In this document: piece by piece, positions 12,101-24,842 of the stretch | Position numbering within the stretch: position 1 is the first letter of the stretch | How the letters are laid out: every line of letters starts with the position of its first letter | Assembly (NCBI GenBank): GCA_022225965.2 | Contig: JAKJXP020000007.1 | Location: 310,001 to 374,000, forward strand | Length of the DNA: 64,000 nt | Direction: 5' to 3' | From: Diatrype stigma | Taxonomy: Eukaryota > Ascomycota > Sordariomycetes > Xylariales > Diatrypaceae | Made by a program: the position numbers and the translations under genes | Notes under the pieces: model-generated | The model's database searches: none | Told to the model about the DNA's origin: nothing | What the model saw: only the letters and a program-made list of their open reading frames with translations

Positions 12101-12308
12101 TTTCCATCTTTTTTCTTCTCAACCGAATCAGAGTACCCCAGGCACACGTGTCCGTTTTTTGTACACGTCGAGCAGATGGGATGTTCGCCGGCGCACCTCG
12201 TCTTCCTTTTGCGACAAGTCAAACAACTTTAAGCATTCACGGGTCAGCTTACTTATTCTATACGTTTTTTTACCCCTCAATCTCAGGTGGGATTGTTTCG
12301 GGTTTCAT
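9196..12308 (-). CDS. Zn2Cys6 transcription factor with fungal_trans domain
   Basis: Nuclear DNA-binding regulator. Exon 1 is 12308-12274 and encodes MKPETIPPEIE plus a split Gly; a 47-nt intron with a GCTGAC branch site and AAAG acceptor leads to exon 2, 12226-9196, giving 1021 residues. The split completes a canonical zinc cluster, C13-x2-C16-x6-C23-x6-C30-x2-C33-x6-C40. An acidic, Lys-rich linker follows, then FFRYFGPTAIVPGFKQMVV (about 170-190) and the fungal transcription factor domain (about 240-560). That domain includes PILVDAVCALAARFS, the helix ALWMYLGIAIRMAVDLGL and IDTLWAVFFLDRVISSGTGRP. The last 300 residues are rich in Pro, Ser, Thr and Gln, as in activation regions, and end in an aromatic/acidic stretch. 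The target pathway cannot be read from the sequence; some blocks recall fatty-acid/cutinase regulators of the FarA/CTF1 kind, but I cannot confirm this. A TATAAAG box lies 72 bp upstream. Confidence 0.92.
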
Positions 12309-12379
12309 GTTTCGTGAAAAAACTGTCGCACAACGCAAAATCAGGACGTTCAAAGGTGTCTTCAATCTACATTAGGTGT

Positions 12380-12386
12380 CTTTATA
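12380..12386 (-). promoter_or_regulatory. TATA box of the zinc-cluster regulator gene
   Basis: TATAAAG on the minus strand, 72 bp upstream of the proposed start codon at 12308. The distance fits a fungal TATA box followed by a short 5' leader. Judged from sequence and position only. Confidence 0.45.
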
Positions 12387-13268
12387 AGAGAGGGCATAAG
12401 CAACGATGGAATCCTTACGCTGCGTTTATCCTCCTCCGCTTGGTGGGCGGATGGCCTTGGTTATTCACAAATCGGATCTGTTTAGGGGCGGGTAAAGCTT
12501 CTGGGCTGTTATTGATGACTGTCGCCATCATGGGCTCGAGAGGGTTTCAATCGATCAAAAAGAGACTCGTCTAAAGATTCATGGTGATGACGATTATGCC
12601 GTCTGCCGATCATGTGCTTAATTGGACTCGATGGTGGGGCTTCGCCGGCGCGTGGTTATCCTACGTGCGAGAGGCTTCCGAAAGGATTTGTGTGCGAGTG
12701 GAAGTGCAATGCGGTGTGTATGTACTATGACAGTTATTGTGATTATGGCAAGCGCCCTCGGCTGATTGGGTTGACGCTGTCGTCAGCTAGCAATTGGCTC
12801 GGCTGGACTAGTTGCTTACGGCCGCAAGGCAAGGCACGGCAGGCGACGCAGGTAGGCAGGCGACGCAGGCGACACAGGCGAGATGCGCTCGATCTATAGC
12901 TGAGGAGATGACCAGCAACAGGCTAAAGATAGCGGCGGGAAGATACAAGGAGCCTTGCCCAAGAACTGATGGCGATGGCTGTAAATGAAGGCATTGCCAT
13001 CTGGGCCCAAGATTCGGAGGATCGTACCGCAGCTTCAGGTCAGTTCAAACGAAGGAAGGCGAGAAAACATGCATGCGACAATCGACGACAGACGGAAGCA
13101 ACAGTCATCCGCGTATAATAAGGCAGGAAGACACCAGCTAGCTGAGATTTTCTATGGCAATAAAAGAGGATCAACTCAATGGGAACACCAGACCAGACGA
13201 GACGAGGTGTTGATTCTGAGTTGCAGATTTTGAAGCATGGACTAAGAGTGAGAGCTAAGTGCTAAGGG

Positions 13269-13300
13269 GGTGTCTTGGTGTCCTGGTGTCCTGGTGTCCT
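13269..13300. repeat. GGTGTCCT octamer tandem repeat
   Basis: Four copies of GGTGTCCT, the first with one substitution (GGTGTCTT). Intergenic. Confidence 0.9.
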
Positions 13301-15660
13301 TTCGAAGGCAGGAGGGAAACGGTTGGGGGGGGAGGCCTTGACGACAGCAGCAATGGCTGGCAGCGGCAATAGGTTGTGTTGTGTGTATCACCCCCGTTCT
13401 TCCCAGGTTGTTTCTGCGCTGGCTGGTCGCGATAAGCTACCTGGAAGGCACTGCTCACGACTTAACGAATAGGAGAGCACATGATGGCCGCTTAGAGCAA
13501 AAACACGTCAAATAATTATGGGGAAAACGGTGGTACCTAGTACCTATATCTGGGGCAGCTTCGAGCCTTGCGGGGACTTTGGGGGACTTTGGGGGAAGTC
13601 TGGGAGCTACCAGTAGCTTCAATCTTGGTGGCCGTTAGTGGTAATCCATCATGTAATTAGCCAGTGAACTAGGTTGCCTACATACCTACATACCTGGAAA
13701 TTGACGGGAATAAAGGTAAGAAAGAAAAGAAAAGAAGAAAAAGAAGAAAAAAGGGAAAGTCTTCCCCGGATACACAACAGCCATATGAGAGAGGTCACAG
13801 TATACCTACCATATAAGAGGCATATAGTCTCGGTTGCAACCATCGAGATAACAGTCTTCTTCACAAAGTACGTCGCATACAGTAGTTACTACGACTCCAT
13901 CTACACATGTGTTGCGCCGACTTTAACCACCCCCGCCCTTTACCCACATACATAGGGTAGGAAGACGGCAGCACATCCCAAATATCCTAAATAGAACTCT
14001 AGGGAGTCTCACTCTCTACTATACTTGCTCGTATTAATCTTTCAGAAAGCTCGCTACGAAGGCAGATATCTCGGCATTCGCTTGATTAGCGCACATGCAT
14101 AACAGATACTTGAGAGGGTATTGTTGAGAGCGCAACGTTGTGGCAAAGCAAGTAACCGACCAAACAAGCTCGCTACCAAGTAATTAATTACCTTAGTTTC
14201 GATGCTTGAGCACAGCTCCCACATACACGCAGACACAGCACCTACACTATGCGAGGTAATTTTATAGCAGGAAGATTCTTCGGGGCGGAGATGTTCATAC
14301 CCCTTACGTACTATCAATCTATACTCTGCTACCTACCTATCCCAAGATTTTATTTTTATCTGCCTACCTCGGTTTCATGGCATCATACCTATGCAAGGCC
14401 GTTAGGCAATGTAAGCTCCGCGACTCCCTGCTCAATGCTGTCTCCCTACCCCCTCTATCCCTGCAGCTCTGCCTGTCAGCTCTGGTGTGCTCGACCTGTC
14501 GAATCGACGGTTGCTCGGGAGGGGGGGAGGAGAGGTAAGGGAGAAGCATGGATTGTCGATGGTTCTATGCAGCACCCGAAGCAGATAACCGTCATAGTGG
14601 ATAGCGGAATAGCCGGCAACATTAGGGACCTGCCTGTCCGACCTGTCCTGCCTGCGGTTTGCTGGCTTCTTGTCGCCTCTTGTCGCGGGCGGAGACCCAT
14701 AGCCGGCGCATAGCGTAGCAGTGGGAAAAGCTTAGAAGGCGCACATAAGACCTGCCAGGCATGCGAGGGGCAGGGAACGCATCTCTCTATCTTCTCGGCA
14801 TATGTCGATCATCGAGGTCTGTACGTATGTAGTGAAGAAGAGGAAGCATTAGCGCCTCTTCAGAGGATGCAGGAGTACCTTACGCAGGTATGTAGGTACC
14901 AGGTATGTATGTACGTAGTAGGTAATAGGTCACCGCCGGAGTTTCGGTCACATGAAAGATACTAAGTGTTCATGAAACAGATTCGTAAGGTAGGCATTGT
15001 TTGCATTATCTCCAAGACACGAAGTAGGAGACACCGGATCTATCGATACCTGGTTGGTAATCAAGAGCGAGCGACTCCTGCCCTGAAACGGGGGGAGTAA
15101 GATGACACGATGAATATCTCAGTCACACCGACATTGATGAGACTCACAAAGGCTTCTAGCTGTGCCAACCAACTATCCACCCTTTATGTCGGTACCTACT
15201 CAATGTACGTTGTGCGCTGACTTGTCAGTACCTAATCAACTAAAACCGTACATAATGCGGTCCCTCTATCCCTACGTTTGTGAGTTAGCAGGAAAGCTTT
15301 ACTTTGCAGTTGTTTTGGTAGGGGCCCAGTTAGTCGAGCAATGTTTCGACCAGACCGGAGAGCTATCGCAGAAGATCTCGTATGTTACGCACATATGTAG
15401 TTATAGCTAAGTATCCATAATGTATGGTTCAACACCATACATAAATCTATAACGATATAGGTAGGTCAGGTTAGCCAAGCTCGTGTCAGCTAGCCACCTA
15501 CGTGGTTAGTGATTGTATTGTACAAGTACAGATGTAGGATAGCGGGAATATCCTCCAGTCACGAGGGGCGCCCCAAATGGCTGCGCTTGGACGTTGATCA
15601 GCCCAACGCCCCGTCCCCCTCGTCCACTCCGTTTCCCCGGCAGCTCCGGGCGCGATGCCA

Positions 15661-17875
15661 TTATCCAAACACGATGTTCACGCCCATTTCGGCGCTGATC
15701 CTCCGCCAGAGGTCTGCAGGCTTCGTTTCCGGGTCCGAGACGGCGCTTGCCAAGTCCAGCCTCGCCCAAACCTCGCGGACCACGTTCCAGGCCTGCTCTA
15801 TGTTTGTCATGCCCTGCCGGATTTCGATTTCCGCGAACGCCCTCCCGGCCAGCGCTCTATCCTCACTGCTTGTGGCCTCGCAAGCGGCGACAAAGAGCGG
15901 CCACAGAAGCGCTCCCATGGGCCCTTTGTGCGTGGTCGTCTCCACACAATGATGGAGGGAGATGTGCGCGTGCTTCTGTACGAGACTATGGCCTGGCATG
16001 TATCCGTATATGGTGCGATATAGGTATACGAAGGCACTATGCCGGTATGCCATGGCATTGCTCAAGATGGATTGAAGGCGCGCCTTATCGGGAATCTCTG
16101 TGCCTTCGGCAATTTGCAAGATACCGTCCTGGACAAAGGTGTTTGAGGGTGTTACTGGCTGCCACTGGGTGAGCGCAGTTTCGATAGCTTGGGCCGTAGT
16201 CTCAAACTCCGTTTTGAGGACGGCAATCTTGGTAGAGCCTTCATGAGTTTCCATGGCCTTGCCCAGCTCTTCCTTCGAGGACAATAGAGTCGATAAGCGA
16301 TGCAGTATAGGCCAGAGTGTTGTAGCCATCCCGAGCAAAGTATCTACATTACTCAAGGATGATACAAGAGGCACATCGAGCGGGAATGGTAGAAGGCAAC
16401 CTGCACCCGGAGCTGTCGAAAGAGGGGCGGTCCCTAAAGATAATGCTGTTATAACATCATAAAACCGGAACGCCTAGAGCTTGATCAACAAACATACTTG
16501 ACCAGTTATGAGAGTAGGGGCAGGAAGCAACTTACACGCTCTAGGAATAAAGTTGTAGGATCAGATTCTTGAGAAGTATTCATAATAGTGAGTGCGCCTT
16601 TGAGGTGTCCATCGACGATATTTGTCCGTCCGCGTTGGACGAGCTAAGTCTGATATCAGATGGCGGGCGTCCTGATATTGACAGGGGGGATACTGACCAC
16701 TTCATAGTATACTAGCAACATGATAGCAGCTAATAACTCGTTTTTGTTGACCTTGTCCCCTCTCTGGATTAACCTTGCCAAGTCCTGTATAGCCCGATTG
16801 TGGAAAGATAAAGACTTCTCCCCGGTATTGACACCGCGGTACTCCATATGTGCGCTAGCCAGGGCGTAGATAGCATTCATCACCGGGGAGCTTTGGCGGG
16901 CAAGGGGCAGCACCAGTTGCTGGAAAGGATTGCCGGACTCCTCTCGAAACACTATCAAACGTGAAAGCACATTGCAAAAGTGGTCGACAAGTGCTCGTCT
17001 GTTGGGCCGAGCTGTGAATTCCGAAAAAGCAGGTATGCGGAATTCTAGCCCAAGTGATACTGCAGGCGAGGCTGGAGGTAAAGAGCGTAGATGCGGCATG
17101 GCACTAGTATTAGGATTCCTCCGTATCAAATCACTTGTGGGTTCATCATCGTCATGTTGAGCAGGCCAGTCAAAGATGATCGGGCTACCAGGAGATATAA
17201 CAAGATCGTTAGGGCTCGAGCATGTGAACAGCGTCGTATCTGCTTCCGACACGCTCTGAATGGGGCTGTAAGGCACTATCTCGTCCACCTCATCTGCGTC
17301 GTCGACCGCATCTTGTTGCCATAGTCCTGGCTCTTCTTTCAAGGTGTCGGGCGTATGGGGGGCATTGGCCAAGTCCGTTTGGATTTCTCGCTTTTTCCGT
17401 TGTCGCGGTTTTACGGCTTCGTACGTGCACTCGATACCCTTCTCGATACATCGTGCGCATTGAGGACGCTGTTCGTCGCATTTCTTCTTCTATTTGCCAC
17501 ACTCGAGAGGTTAGAGGCGCATTCACCATGTTGGGTCCAGTTCAAGTAGCTAACGAAGACAGGCGTCGTACTTTGTCTTTGCTATATTGAAGTCGAACAC
17601 GAGCTGAGTTAATTGTGCTCTCTAGCGGTCAAAGCGACGTCGGAGATGACCTACCAAAAGGTGCAACCTATAGGAATACATGTTAGCTAGTCCTCACAGC
17701 AGCGGTGGGGGAGCTCGGAAATAGGGCATCGAAAGCCAAGAGAAAAGTTCCTCTCGGACGTCGGACGCAACAAGAGCAATAGCTCTACGTATAGCTCTAC
17801 GTATTGACAAGACTGACCTGCTCGAGAGCGCCTCTTCGGCGCTTTAGGTGGTGCGAGTCTCGTGTACAGCAGCAT
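15661..17875 (-). CDS. Zn2Cys6 transcription factor built from six exons, two of them microexons
   Basis: Exons: 17875-17818, 17667-17655 (13 nt), 17581-17572 (10 nt), 17489-16698, 16643-16536 and 16473-15661. Introns are 150, 73, 82, 54, 62 nt, all GT-AG, and the total is 597 residues. Splicing this way gives RSRAGCTFCKDKKKKCDEQ and a perfect zinc cluster: C21-x2-C24-x6-C31-x6-C38-x2-C41-x6-C48. Skipping either microexon breaks the frame or the cluster. An Arg/Lys-rich linker follows, then a short acidic region. The rest is the all-helical regulatory half common in Sordariomycete regulators (for example [30 protein letters not shown], and [15 protein letters not shown] from exon 5). The start at 17875 is the first ATG after an in-frame TAA. 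The last exon shows no second activation motif. The target genes are unknown, and no biosynthetic or catabolic cluster sits beside it. Confidence 0.88.
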
Positions 17876-20800
17876 GTTACCGACTTAGATAACCATTTTC
17901 GCGTTGACCAGTTGCCGAGGCGAGCAACAGCAGGGAGCTTCTTCAACGCGCACTACAATACCATCGCTTGGTTCCAATTGGAGAGCTGCCGCGGGGTTTG
18001 CTGGTTGCTGGTGGGAGTCTTGGAGAAAACTAGAGGGGAAGATGCATATACAAATGAGCTCATACAAATCTGGCTCAGCTTAGGGCTTAGGCAAAGAACG
18101 GCGTATGGGATGTGGGAGCACGATGAATGCAGGTGGGAAGAGAGATCTAGATGTGACAGACAGCCTTTTCAAACCACACAAAACCACCCTGCTTTCTAGC
18201 CCCTAGCGGATAGTATAGTATAGTATACCATGGTTACCTTATAGCGTACCAGAGGTGCATGTGGGCTGAAGCAGCTGGTTACTGCAGGCGCACTATGTAG
18301 TCATCACAAGTGGGTGACAGGAACTGGGGACAATGCGGAGTGCATCGTGACTGGGTACCTAGGTAATAAGTGAGTGGTAATAAGCCCGAACGATGCAGAG
18401 GACGGATACGATACGATATACGATATGATATGCAAGATACGCGTCATCTTTTCTACCGGATTCAGGGGAAATGCCCGATGAGAACCACGCGACAGGTTTT
18501 GCTCGGGTTGGAGGTCGCTAGCTAAGGGGCTAGCTTGGGGTTACGAGCTGGTTCAGTTGGTTCTGGAGTTTGAATAAGAAGTCTAGAAGTCGGATCTCGG
18601 GGCCCAAAGTAGAAACTCGTGGAGAAACTATGGGGGTCTGGTTTGCGGGGTTGCCCTACCCGCCCCTACTTTTAGGCTTGCGGAAACACCCCAACGGTAG
18701 TTATTATTATATTAGGAGGTAAGACGCAGATCGTGTTGATATCAGTCGGTCATATTCCTGGTGCTGTGTGCGTGTTTGCTTGTTTGTTTGCTTGATCATG
18801 AACCAGGTTAGTCTACCGAGTGAGATGGTGACATGCTACGTGGGAACAAGCGCTTCGATGGACGTTCTGCTATACCGCCTGGTATGGACACATGTGTAGA
18901 CCCAATATCCGTAGATTCTCACCCTTACACGAGCCTATCATCGTGTGCTCGAGTTGATCTGTGAGGGTAAAAAGGGAACAAGGTATTGTGCCCAGGTAAG
19001 ACATATTCCACCTGTATTGGTGTAACCCAGCGCACATAAGGTCATGTGAATAGGAACGCCCGATTTTGTGAGAGAGGCTTTCTTCATGAAGCTCGATTGG
19101 GGCAAAGCCATGCTACCTCCGCATTTCCCATGAGAGCGGCTGAATCAGGTTGGAGTTGCTACGAGCGATACTGCAGATTAATCTCAGCTTTACTACATAT
19201 CTTAGCCAAGTGATAGGAGATACGCATCTACGGGCCGATATACCAAATCCGCGTAACGAGTTGAGAAGGTTGGCCCAGAGTGAGAAGACATGTCGCGCAG
19301 GTAGGTAGGTGTTTGTTCTTGGAGCAGTCAGATTGCGGTCTTACTACTTAAGTACTTAAGTAGGCATCTAATAGCCAAGCCATGTCTCTCGTACGAGTAG
19401 GTAGATCGGATAGATCCTCGATAATGTCTTGAATCGAATCATTCAATGGGCTTTAAATGTCTGACTTGCCAGCTTCCAGAAGTGTCTTCAAGTCCCCGCC
19501 CTCATAATATGTTTCATCGTTCGGTCCACTCGGGTATAGGTATAACTCAAGTACCTAGTCTTTATAGTCTTATATGAAGTTGAACAATCATTTTAGTTCT
19601 CTTCTCAACGTTCAAATATAGTGTCTACCTACGAAATAAATGCTCTGATTGAAATAACAATACAAGTATAATAAGTAAGGGGGCGAAAATTTCCGCACAA
19701 GAAGGGTGTAGGTACTAGGTATGTAGAAACAGCGCAAGGCTGGTGGCAACAGTTACGTAGAGAGGCACCTATGAGGTAGCACTAGGTTATGTAGTTTCGC
19801 TGATTCTTTAGCCTACCTAGCAGCCTAGGTACCTCTAGGTAACCAAAGCCACGTACAAAGCACGCAAGACACGGACCATCGGGCTAGGAGCCTTGTAAGT
19901 AACAGCGCTGTAATCACTCTTCCAGTCTGCCATAGCGTTATTGATCTTACCTTTACGAATCCCACAGTCTTCTAGTATAATCAATCACCGCAAGTCATAT
20001 ACACAAACAAACACACACGCACATATAAATATATATAAGATATGAGATCTGCGACAGGTGGCCCAATGAGGAGCTCTTCGCACCACGATCGATATATTTA
20101 TATAAGCACGGCTACAAGTAACCTCTCGTAGCTTCAGTTTGCATGCAGTTGGTCACTTGGATGGGTCGAACAAAATCCCCCGAAGCCAGCCGCTGCAACA
20201 GTCCCAGGGTGGTTGAGGAGAAGGTGGCGAATGGAAGACTTTCTCTGTATCCTCGTTGGCTGGGGCTTATCGTCGTGTGCTACAACCGCATGGAAGAAGG
20301 GCCACCGGATGAGACCAACATGCTCACCATGCAGAAAGGCGGGCAGCTTCTCGGCTGGCTTCGAGCCAATCACGGCGAGGACCGAAGCTGACAGCGTCGG
20401 GTGCGCTGGGGGCTCGAGGGGGAACACGCCTGTCTTTGCCTGTTGTCTATGGTTGCACTGAAGCGGCGGAGACGTGGGAGGGAAGGCTTCGGCCCTCTGC
20501 AGCTATTGGGGAGCATTGCAGCTCGGTACCGCTCTTTTCCTTCCGCATTCCGCATCCCCCCCATATAGCACCATCGGCTTTCCGCGAGGCCAAGGCCCTT
20601 CTCAGAGTTCCATCCTCGATGCCCGCACTGCAGAGAACAGCCCTGGTCGCATTTCGCATATCGTGAAGATCCGCGCTCTCGGTTTTACATGTTGCGGCGG
20701 CTACGAGCGCAGTCAGTTGACCAGTCAAGGTACCTAGTCACGGTAGTTGGTCTTCGGCGAACCTGGCTATAACATATGCCCCCCCTTGTTGCCTGCCTTG

Positions 20801-21102
20801 AGCCCTTCCCGCACCTGCAGCTGTGGTTCTGCCGAAGGAGCTCCGCATTCAGAGTTTTCTCTAGTCGCAGCCGAACAGCTTCGTGAGATTATCCATCTCA
20901 TCTTTAACATCACTGAGCTATACTATTGAGGCTTCCTCCTCCATAGAATACCGACTCGGTTACGGTACATTCGGCTACATCTAGGGTATAGCAATGCTCG
21001 CTTGTGGTACGCACAACCACTTGAGCATTGACTAGTCGATGTTCCTCATTGAGTCTCTTGGACCCATGAAAGCAGCCCACATAAACGTGTTTGGTCACGA
21101 TC
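17876..21102. other. Long intergenic region between divergent genes
   Basis: About 3.2 kb between a minus-strand regulator and a plus-strand membrane-protein gene, so both promoters lie here. Contents are unique, moderately AT-rich sequence, TACCTAGGTA-type palindromes (about 18355 and 19815-19840) and short ATATAC runs near 18410 and 20030. Overlapping open frames at 20134-20737 on both strands give no recognisable protein. No gene is supported. Confidence 0.5.
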
Positions 21103-22990
21103 ATGGCAAGAATGGCGAAGTGTTCGGTGTGCATCATATTCATGGTCCTAGCCGTTCTCACATGCGAAACGCGAGCGAGCCATGATGATATATATCATGT
21201 GCATCAGGTGACGAAGGGACATGAAGTCGTGCGCCATCAGAGACGCGGGACTGCTTGCTCGCCAACTAACTGGCTCTTGTGTCCAGCATCCGTTGGAGGG
21301 GGTTGCTGTCCCAATGGATATTCATGCGATACTGACTCATGCGCCATTACCACGGCCGGGCCAACTTCCTGCCATGGCCATGCCAATCAATATAATTGTC
21401 CCGCAGATAAAGGCTACGGTGCGTTCTGAAAGAAAACCTGTTTTTATTCCGAGTCAGCAAGGAAGCCTATTTCTATTGCCAAATTACTAACAATTAAATA
21501 GGCTGTTGCCCCATTGGCACAACTTGTCAGGAAGATGGTCAATGCATCTCACCTGACGGAAGCCCATACGCAGTACCATGTCCTGCCGGTTATAACTCCT
21601 GTGCTGCTTCGATAGGAGGTTGCTGTAAGTATTTGCCCAACCTCCTCGTCCATCAGTATTGGCATCCTTTTTAAGGACCAAATATGTGTTTCGTCTTCTC
21701 ACTGTTTTAGGTACAAGCGGTATGGCATGCGGAATCGGCTACTGTTATGAAATGAGTCCGTCCACGATGCCCGTCAGCTCGACCGTAACGACTACGAACT
21801 CGGACGGAGATACGATTACGACCACCGTCACAGAGTTAACTGTTATCACTCTAGGGCCTGAGCCAGGCACGTCCGACTCGGCCAACCTCCGTACGGTTGC
21901 TAAGTTTTTTCCAAGCACGGTCCCGAAACAACCTTCGGTCGAAGTAGCCGACGGCCAAGACGATGAAGTTGGAGGCCTATCAAAGGCTCAGATAGGAGGT
22001 GCCGTCGCCGGAGTTATCCTTATCCTACTAGCTATACTAGCAGCCGCCTTCTTCATCATCCGGCGGCTTAAAAAGACTGCCAAAGCCGTGGCGCTCGCCG
22101 ACTCGAAGCGGGGCACTTCCAGCGGCCAGCCTAGGTCCCGCAAGACGAGCTTCGGGCAGCCGACCGTTACCGAAGTGGACGGCAACTTCGACGTCGATCC
22201 TCTGGTGAAGACCCCCAGCAGCGTCCGGCCGTCGCATCTGCGGTTGGGATCCGACGACACCACCACCCTCTCAGAGCGATCGCTGAACCACACCCCAAAC
22301 ATGCCCTCGACCTCGTCCACGCCGCCGCTCTTTTCCGGCCAGTACTCCGTAGCCCCGATACCCGAGGCGCCATCGGAGGTCCCCGACTTCTTCAGCAGCG
22401 GCGGGGCGAACGACGCCTTCCGATACTCGCAGCAGACCATTCACACCGCCCAGCGCATCAGCTACGACTCCCAGATATCCCATAGCCGCAACCACAGCGA
22501 CGCGAGCGAATTGAGCGGCACCACCGTCGACGGGCCCGCGAAGTCGGAACTTGACAGCAAGACCGTCGAGCAGGAGGAGGCGGCGGGGGTTAGAGCCCGT
22601 CGCGCGAGCACCAGCGCCGCGGCACGGCCGTCGCTAACGTCGTTTTCCTCATCACCGTCGTCCTCTCACGTCAGACGAAGCAGTGGAGGTGGAGGAGCAG
22701 GGACGGCGGGGGCGAGAGGGCGGAGCGAGAGCGCCGCCGCGGCGCTCGCCCTGGGCACCGTCAACGAGTTCGGTGAGCTGCACGGATACTACGGGCCCCC
22801 GCACCAGGCCGTCGGGCAAACCGCCGACAGGCTCGGGCGCGAGGCTTCGACGGCGAGCTCGACAGCGTCGCGGGACCTGAAGGAGGCTGCTGCAAGGCTG
22901 AGGAGGGGAGACTCCTCGGTCAGCGCAACGCCTACCGAGGCTTACCGCAAGGGCTCTGGTTCTGGCATTGGCCTTGGCCTGTCGCAATAA
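21103..22990 (+). CDS. Single-pass membrane protein with Cys-rich ectodomain
   Basis: Exons 21103-21418, 21502-21624 and 21711-22990 give 572 residues. Intron 1 (83 nt) has a TACTAAC branch site; intron 2 is 86 nt. The start at 21103 is used because it begins a good signal peptide (hydrophobic CSVCIIFMVLAVL, then a polar stretch); a second ATG lies three codons on. The ectodomain (about 25-240) has repeated Cys-rich modules of the type CPASVGGGCCPNGYSC, then GCCPIGTTC and CPAGYNSCAASIGGCC, followed by a Thr/Ser-rich stalk likely to be O-glycosylated. The membrane segment is about 241-263 (GGAVAGVILILLAILAAAFF), with RRLKK on its inner side. The roughly 300-residue cytoplasmic tail is Ser/Pro-rich and low in structure. 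This layout (signal, Cys-rich module, Ser/Thr stalk, helix, long tail) suggests a cell-surface sensor or wall-anchored protein; ligand and partners are unknown. Confidence 0.85.
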
Positions 22991-23111
22991 CTACGTAATC
23001 TAGCAGCTTCTCCCGACCGACGACCGGACTTAAAGTATGGCAGGCACGGCACTGGCCTGTCGAGGATGCGGGGTAGGGAGCAGGTGGAGTAGGTGTGTAA
23101 TAACAAGAGCT

Positions 23112-23178
23112 GAAGCAGAAGCAGAAGCAGAAGCAGAAGCAGAAGCAGAAGCGGGAGAACAAAGCGGGAGAACAAAGC
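23112..23178. repeat. GAAGCA hexamer array plus duplicated 13-mer
   Basis: About 6.8 copies of GAAGCA (23112-23152), then two copies of GGGAGAACAAAGC (23153-23178). It lies about 120 bp past the stop codon of the membrane-protein gene. Confidence 0.92.
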
Positions 23179-24515
23179 TGATCGGTCTGCGTATTACGCC
23201 ATATGTTGATGCGTAGGATTTGTGCAACATTCCATGTTCTTCAGTCTTTGGATCTCGAAGGCGGAATGTGTCAGGAGTTTCGGTGCCACAGGAGTCAGTC
23301 GGTAAACATACCCTACCACTTACGGCTCTTGCTTTCCTTGGCGGGTCGTCATTGCTTTCGTTTGATACAGTGCACTCACTGGTTAGGGCACACCGGTCTG
23401 TGAAGCAGCATGATAGGAAACGGTGGTGTTTGCATCGGGGGACATCCACAGGGAGTTATACGGCCGAGTTTCCATCTCCTATGAGTGATTTTTTGGATAC
23501 TTAACTATACGATTGCCAGCTCATTTTAGTCTATGTTATAGTAGTAATAGTTGCTGAATACGAGGGAAAACTCTCGCTTCATCTTATAACTCACAACTGT
23601 CGGAAGCCGACGTGGTGATACAGTCGGTATTCAATGAGATTCCTATGATACTACTCATACGGTCAACCTTGCAAACCTGACTACTAGGTTAGATCATAAC
23701 AAGCTGTGATACATGTCTCGCATTTCATGGTTTCTGCCTTTCAATTCCAAGAAATCAACATATGCATAAAACTATCCATCAGTGGATACCTATTTTTCCC
23801 CATGGATAGCTAACAGCGGCATTCCGCAACAAATCCCACGCCTGCAATTATGGAGTATGTAAGACTTCTAGCCCATGATTATGATACAGCTGGACGCGTG
23901 GACTCGAGTGACGACGATACAATTGGGAATTCGCAGTCTATCGTAGACGACCTGGCCAGGCAGCCATATTCTTCAAGATGTTTGCGAGTGTCGGTCAGCA
24001 AGCCAGGCAGGCAGACGCGCAGGAGAGGAGACGGCATTGGCTAGTTAGGCAAATTGATCATTTACACCCTGCAACTGATACAAATAGCGGGCACTCCCGA
24101 CAGGTTGTGAGTTGGGGAGACCGAGAAATATATCCATCCTCTATATAGTTAACCATACGATCGAGGAAACTACTGCCTAGCGAGCGAGCTATATACTCTT
24201 GCAGTACACTCATGCAGGTAGTTGATCTGTCCACGCCGTAATTAGGAGTAGTTATGCTGCCTCAGTTCTCAAATGAACTCCTCCGATTAGACTACCGACA
24301 ACATATACATATTTATCTACCTTCTTCGTTCGTTTCGTTATTAGTACTGACAAGTAGAAGAGGCAGCTCCCCCTCACCCTCCCCCACAAACCCCAGACTA
24401 CCTACCACCCCATGCCCATAAGCCAAGACCTCTACGAATTACTACTACTACCAAAACCGGCATCTGAGCCGCCGCTACTCTCACCACCACCGCCGCTATC
24501 GCCGTGCCCACCTCG

Positions 24516-24842
24516 CTAGCCCGGTACCTCCCAGATCTCGCCGGCGGCGTTGCGTTCCTCGAGCAGCAGCAACAGGGGCGTGGTCGGTCGGTCGATCACG
24601 TCGTGGGGCCGCGGCCATGGTCGCGCACCGGGACCGGGTAACTCGTGTTGCAGCGCAGCACGTCGCGACTGCTTGGGCCTCGCCTCACGTGGGAAGGTGC
24701 CCGGCGGTACGGTCGAGGCGGGCGGGCGATGAGACGATCCTGGGCGCAGCGTGCCGCGAGTTCTGGGGGGTGAGGGATGGAGAGCGGGGGAGAGGTGACG
24801 TGATACCTCGCCCCCCTTCTTTATTCTTGTCCGTCTGTCTAA
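24516..24842 (-). other. Possible coding remnant (open frame without a start codon)
   Basis: A 108-codon minus-strand frame with no ATG, ending in TAG at 24516. Its last 29 codons read like protein: HDVIDRPTTPLLLLL, then acidic and aromatic residues, then EIWEVPG. The upstream part is Pro/Arg-rich, as GC-rich non-coding DNA often reads. It could be the last exon of a degraded gene, the tail of an unrecognised spliced gene, or chance. No family recognised. Confidence 0.2.

Larger units (their letters stand above)
12309..15660. other. Long intergenic region
   Basis: About 3.3 kb between the 5' end of one regulator gene and the 3' end of the next. It includes an 8-mer repeat (13269-13300), an AAGAAAAAGAAG purine run (about 13719-13755) and GTAGGTA-type motifs (14880-14930, 15450-15470). 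Open frames at 12612-12899, 14249-14713 and 15162-15410 have no supporting features. The first 500 bp presumably carry the promoter and 5' leader of the regulator at 9196-12308. Confidence 0.5.

Noticed and set aside
20134..20737. Overlapping open frames on both strands
   Set aside because: Five short frames overlap with none favoured; no splice-linked model or recognisable motif emerged.
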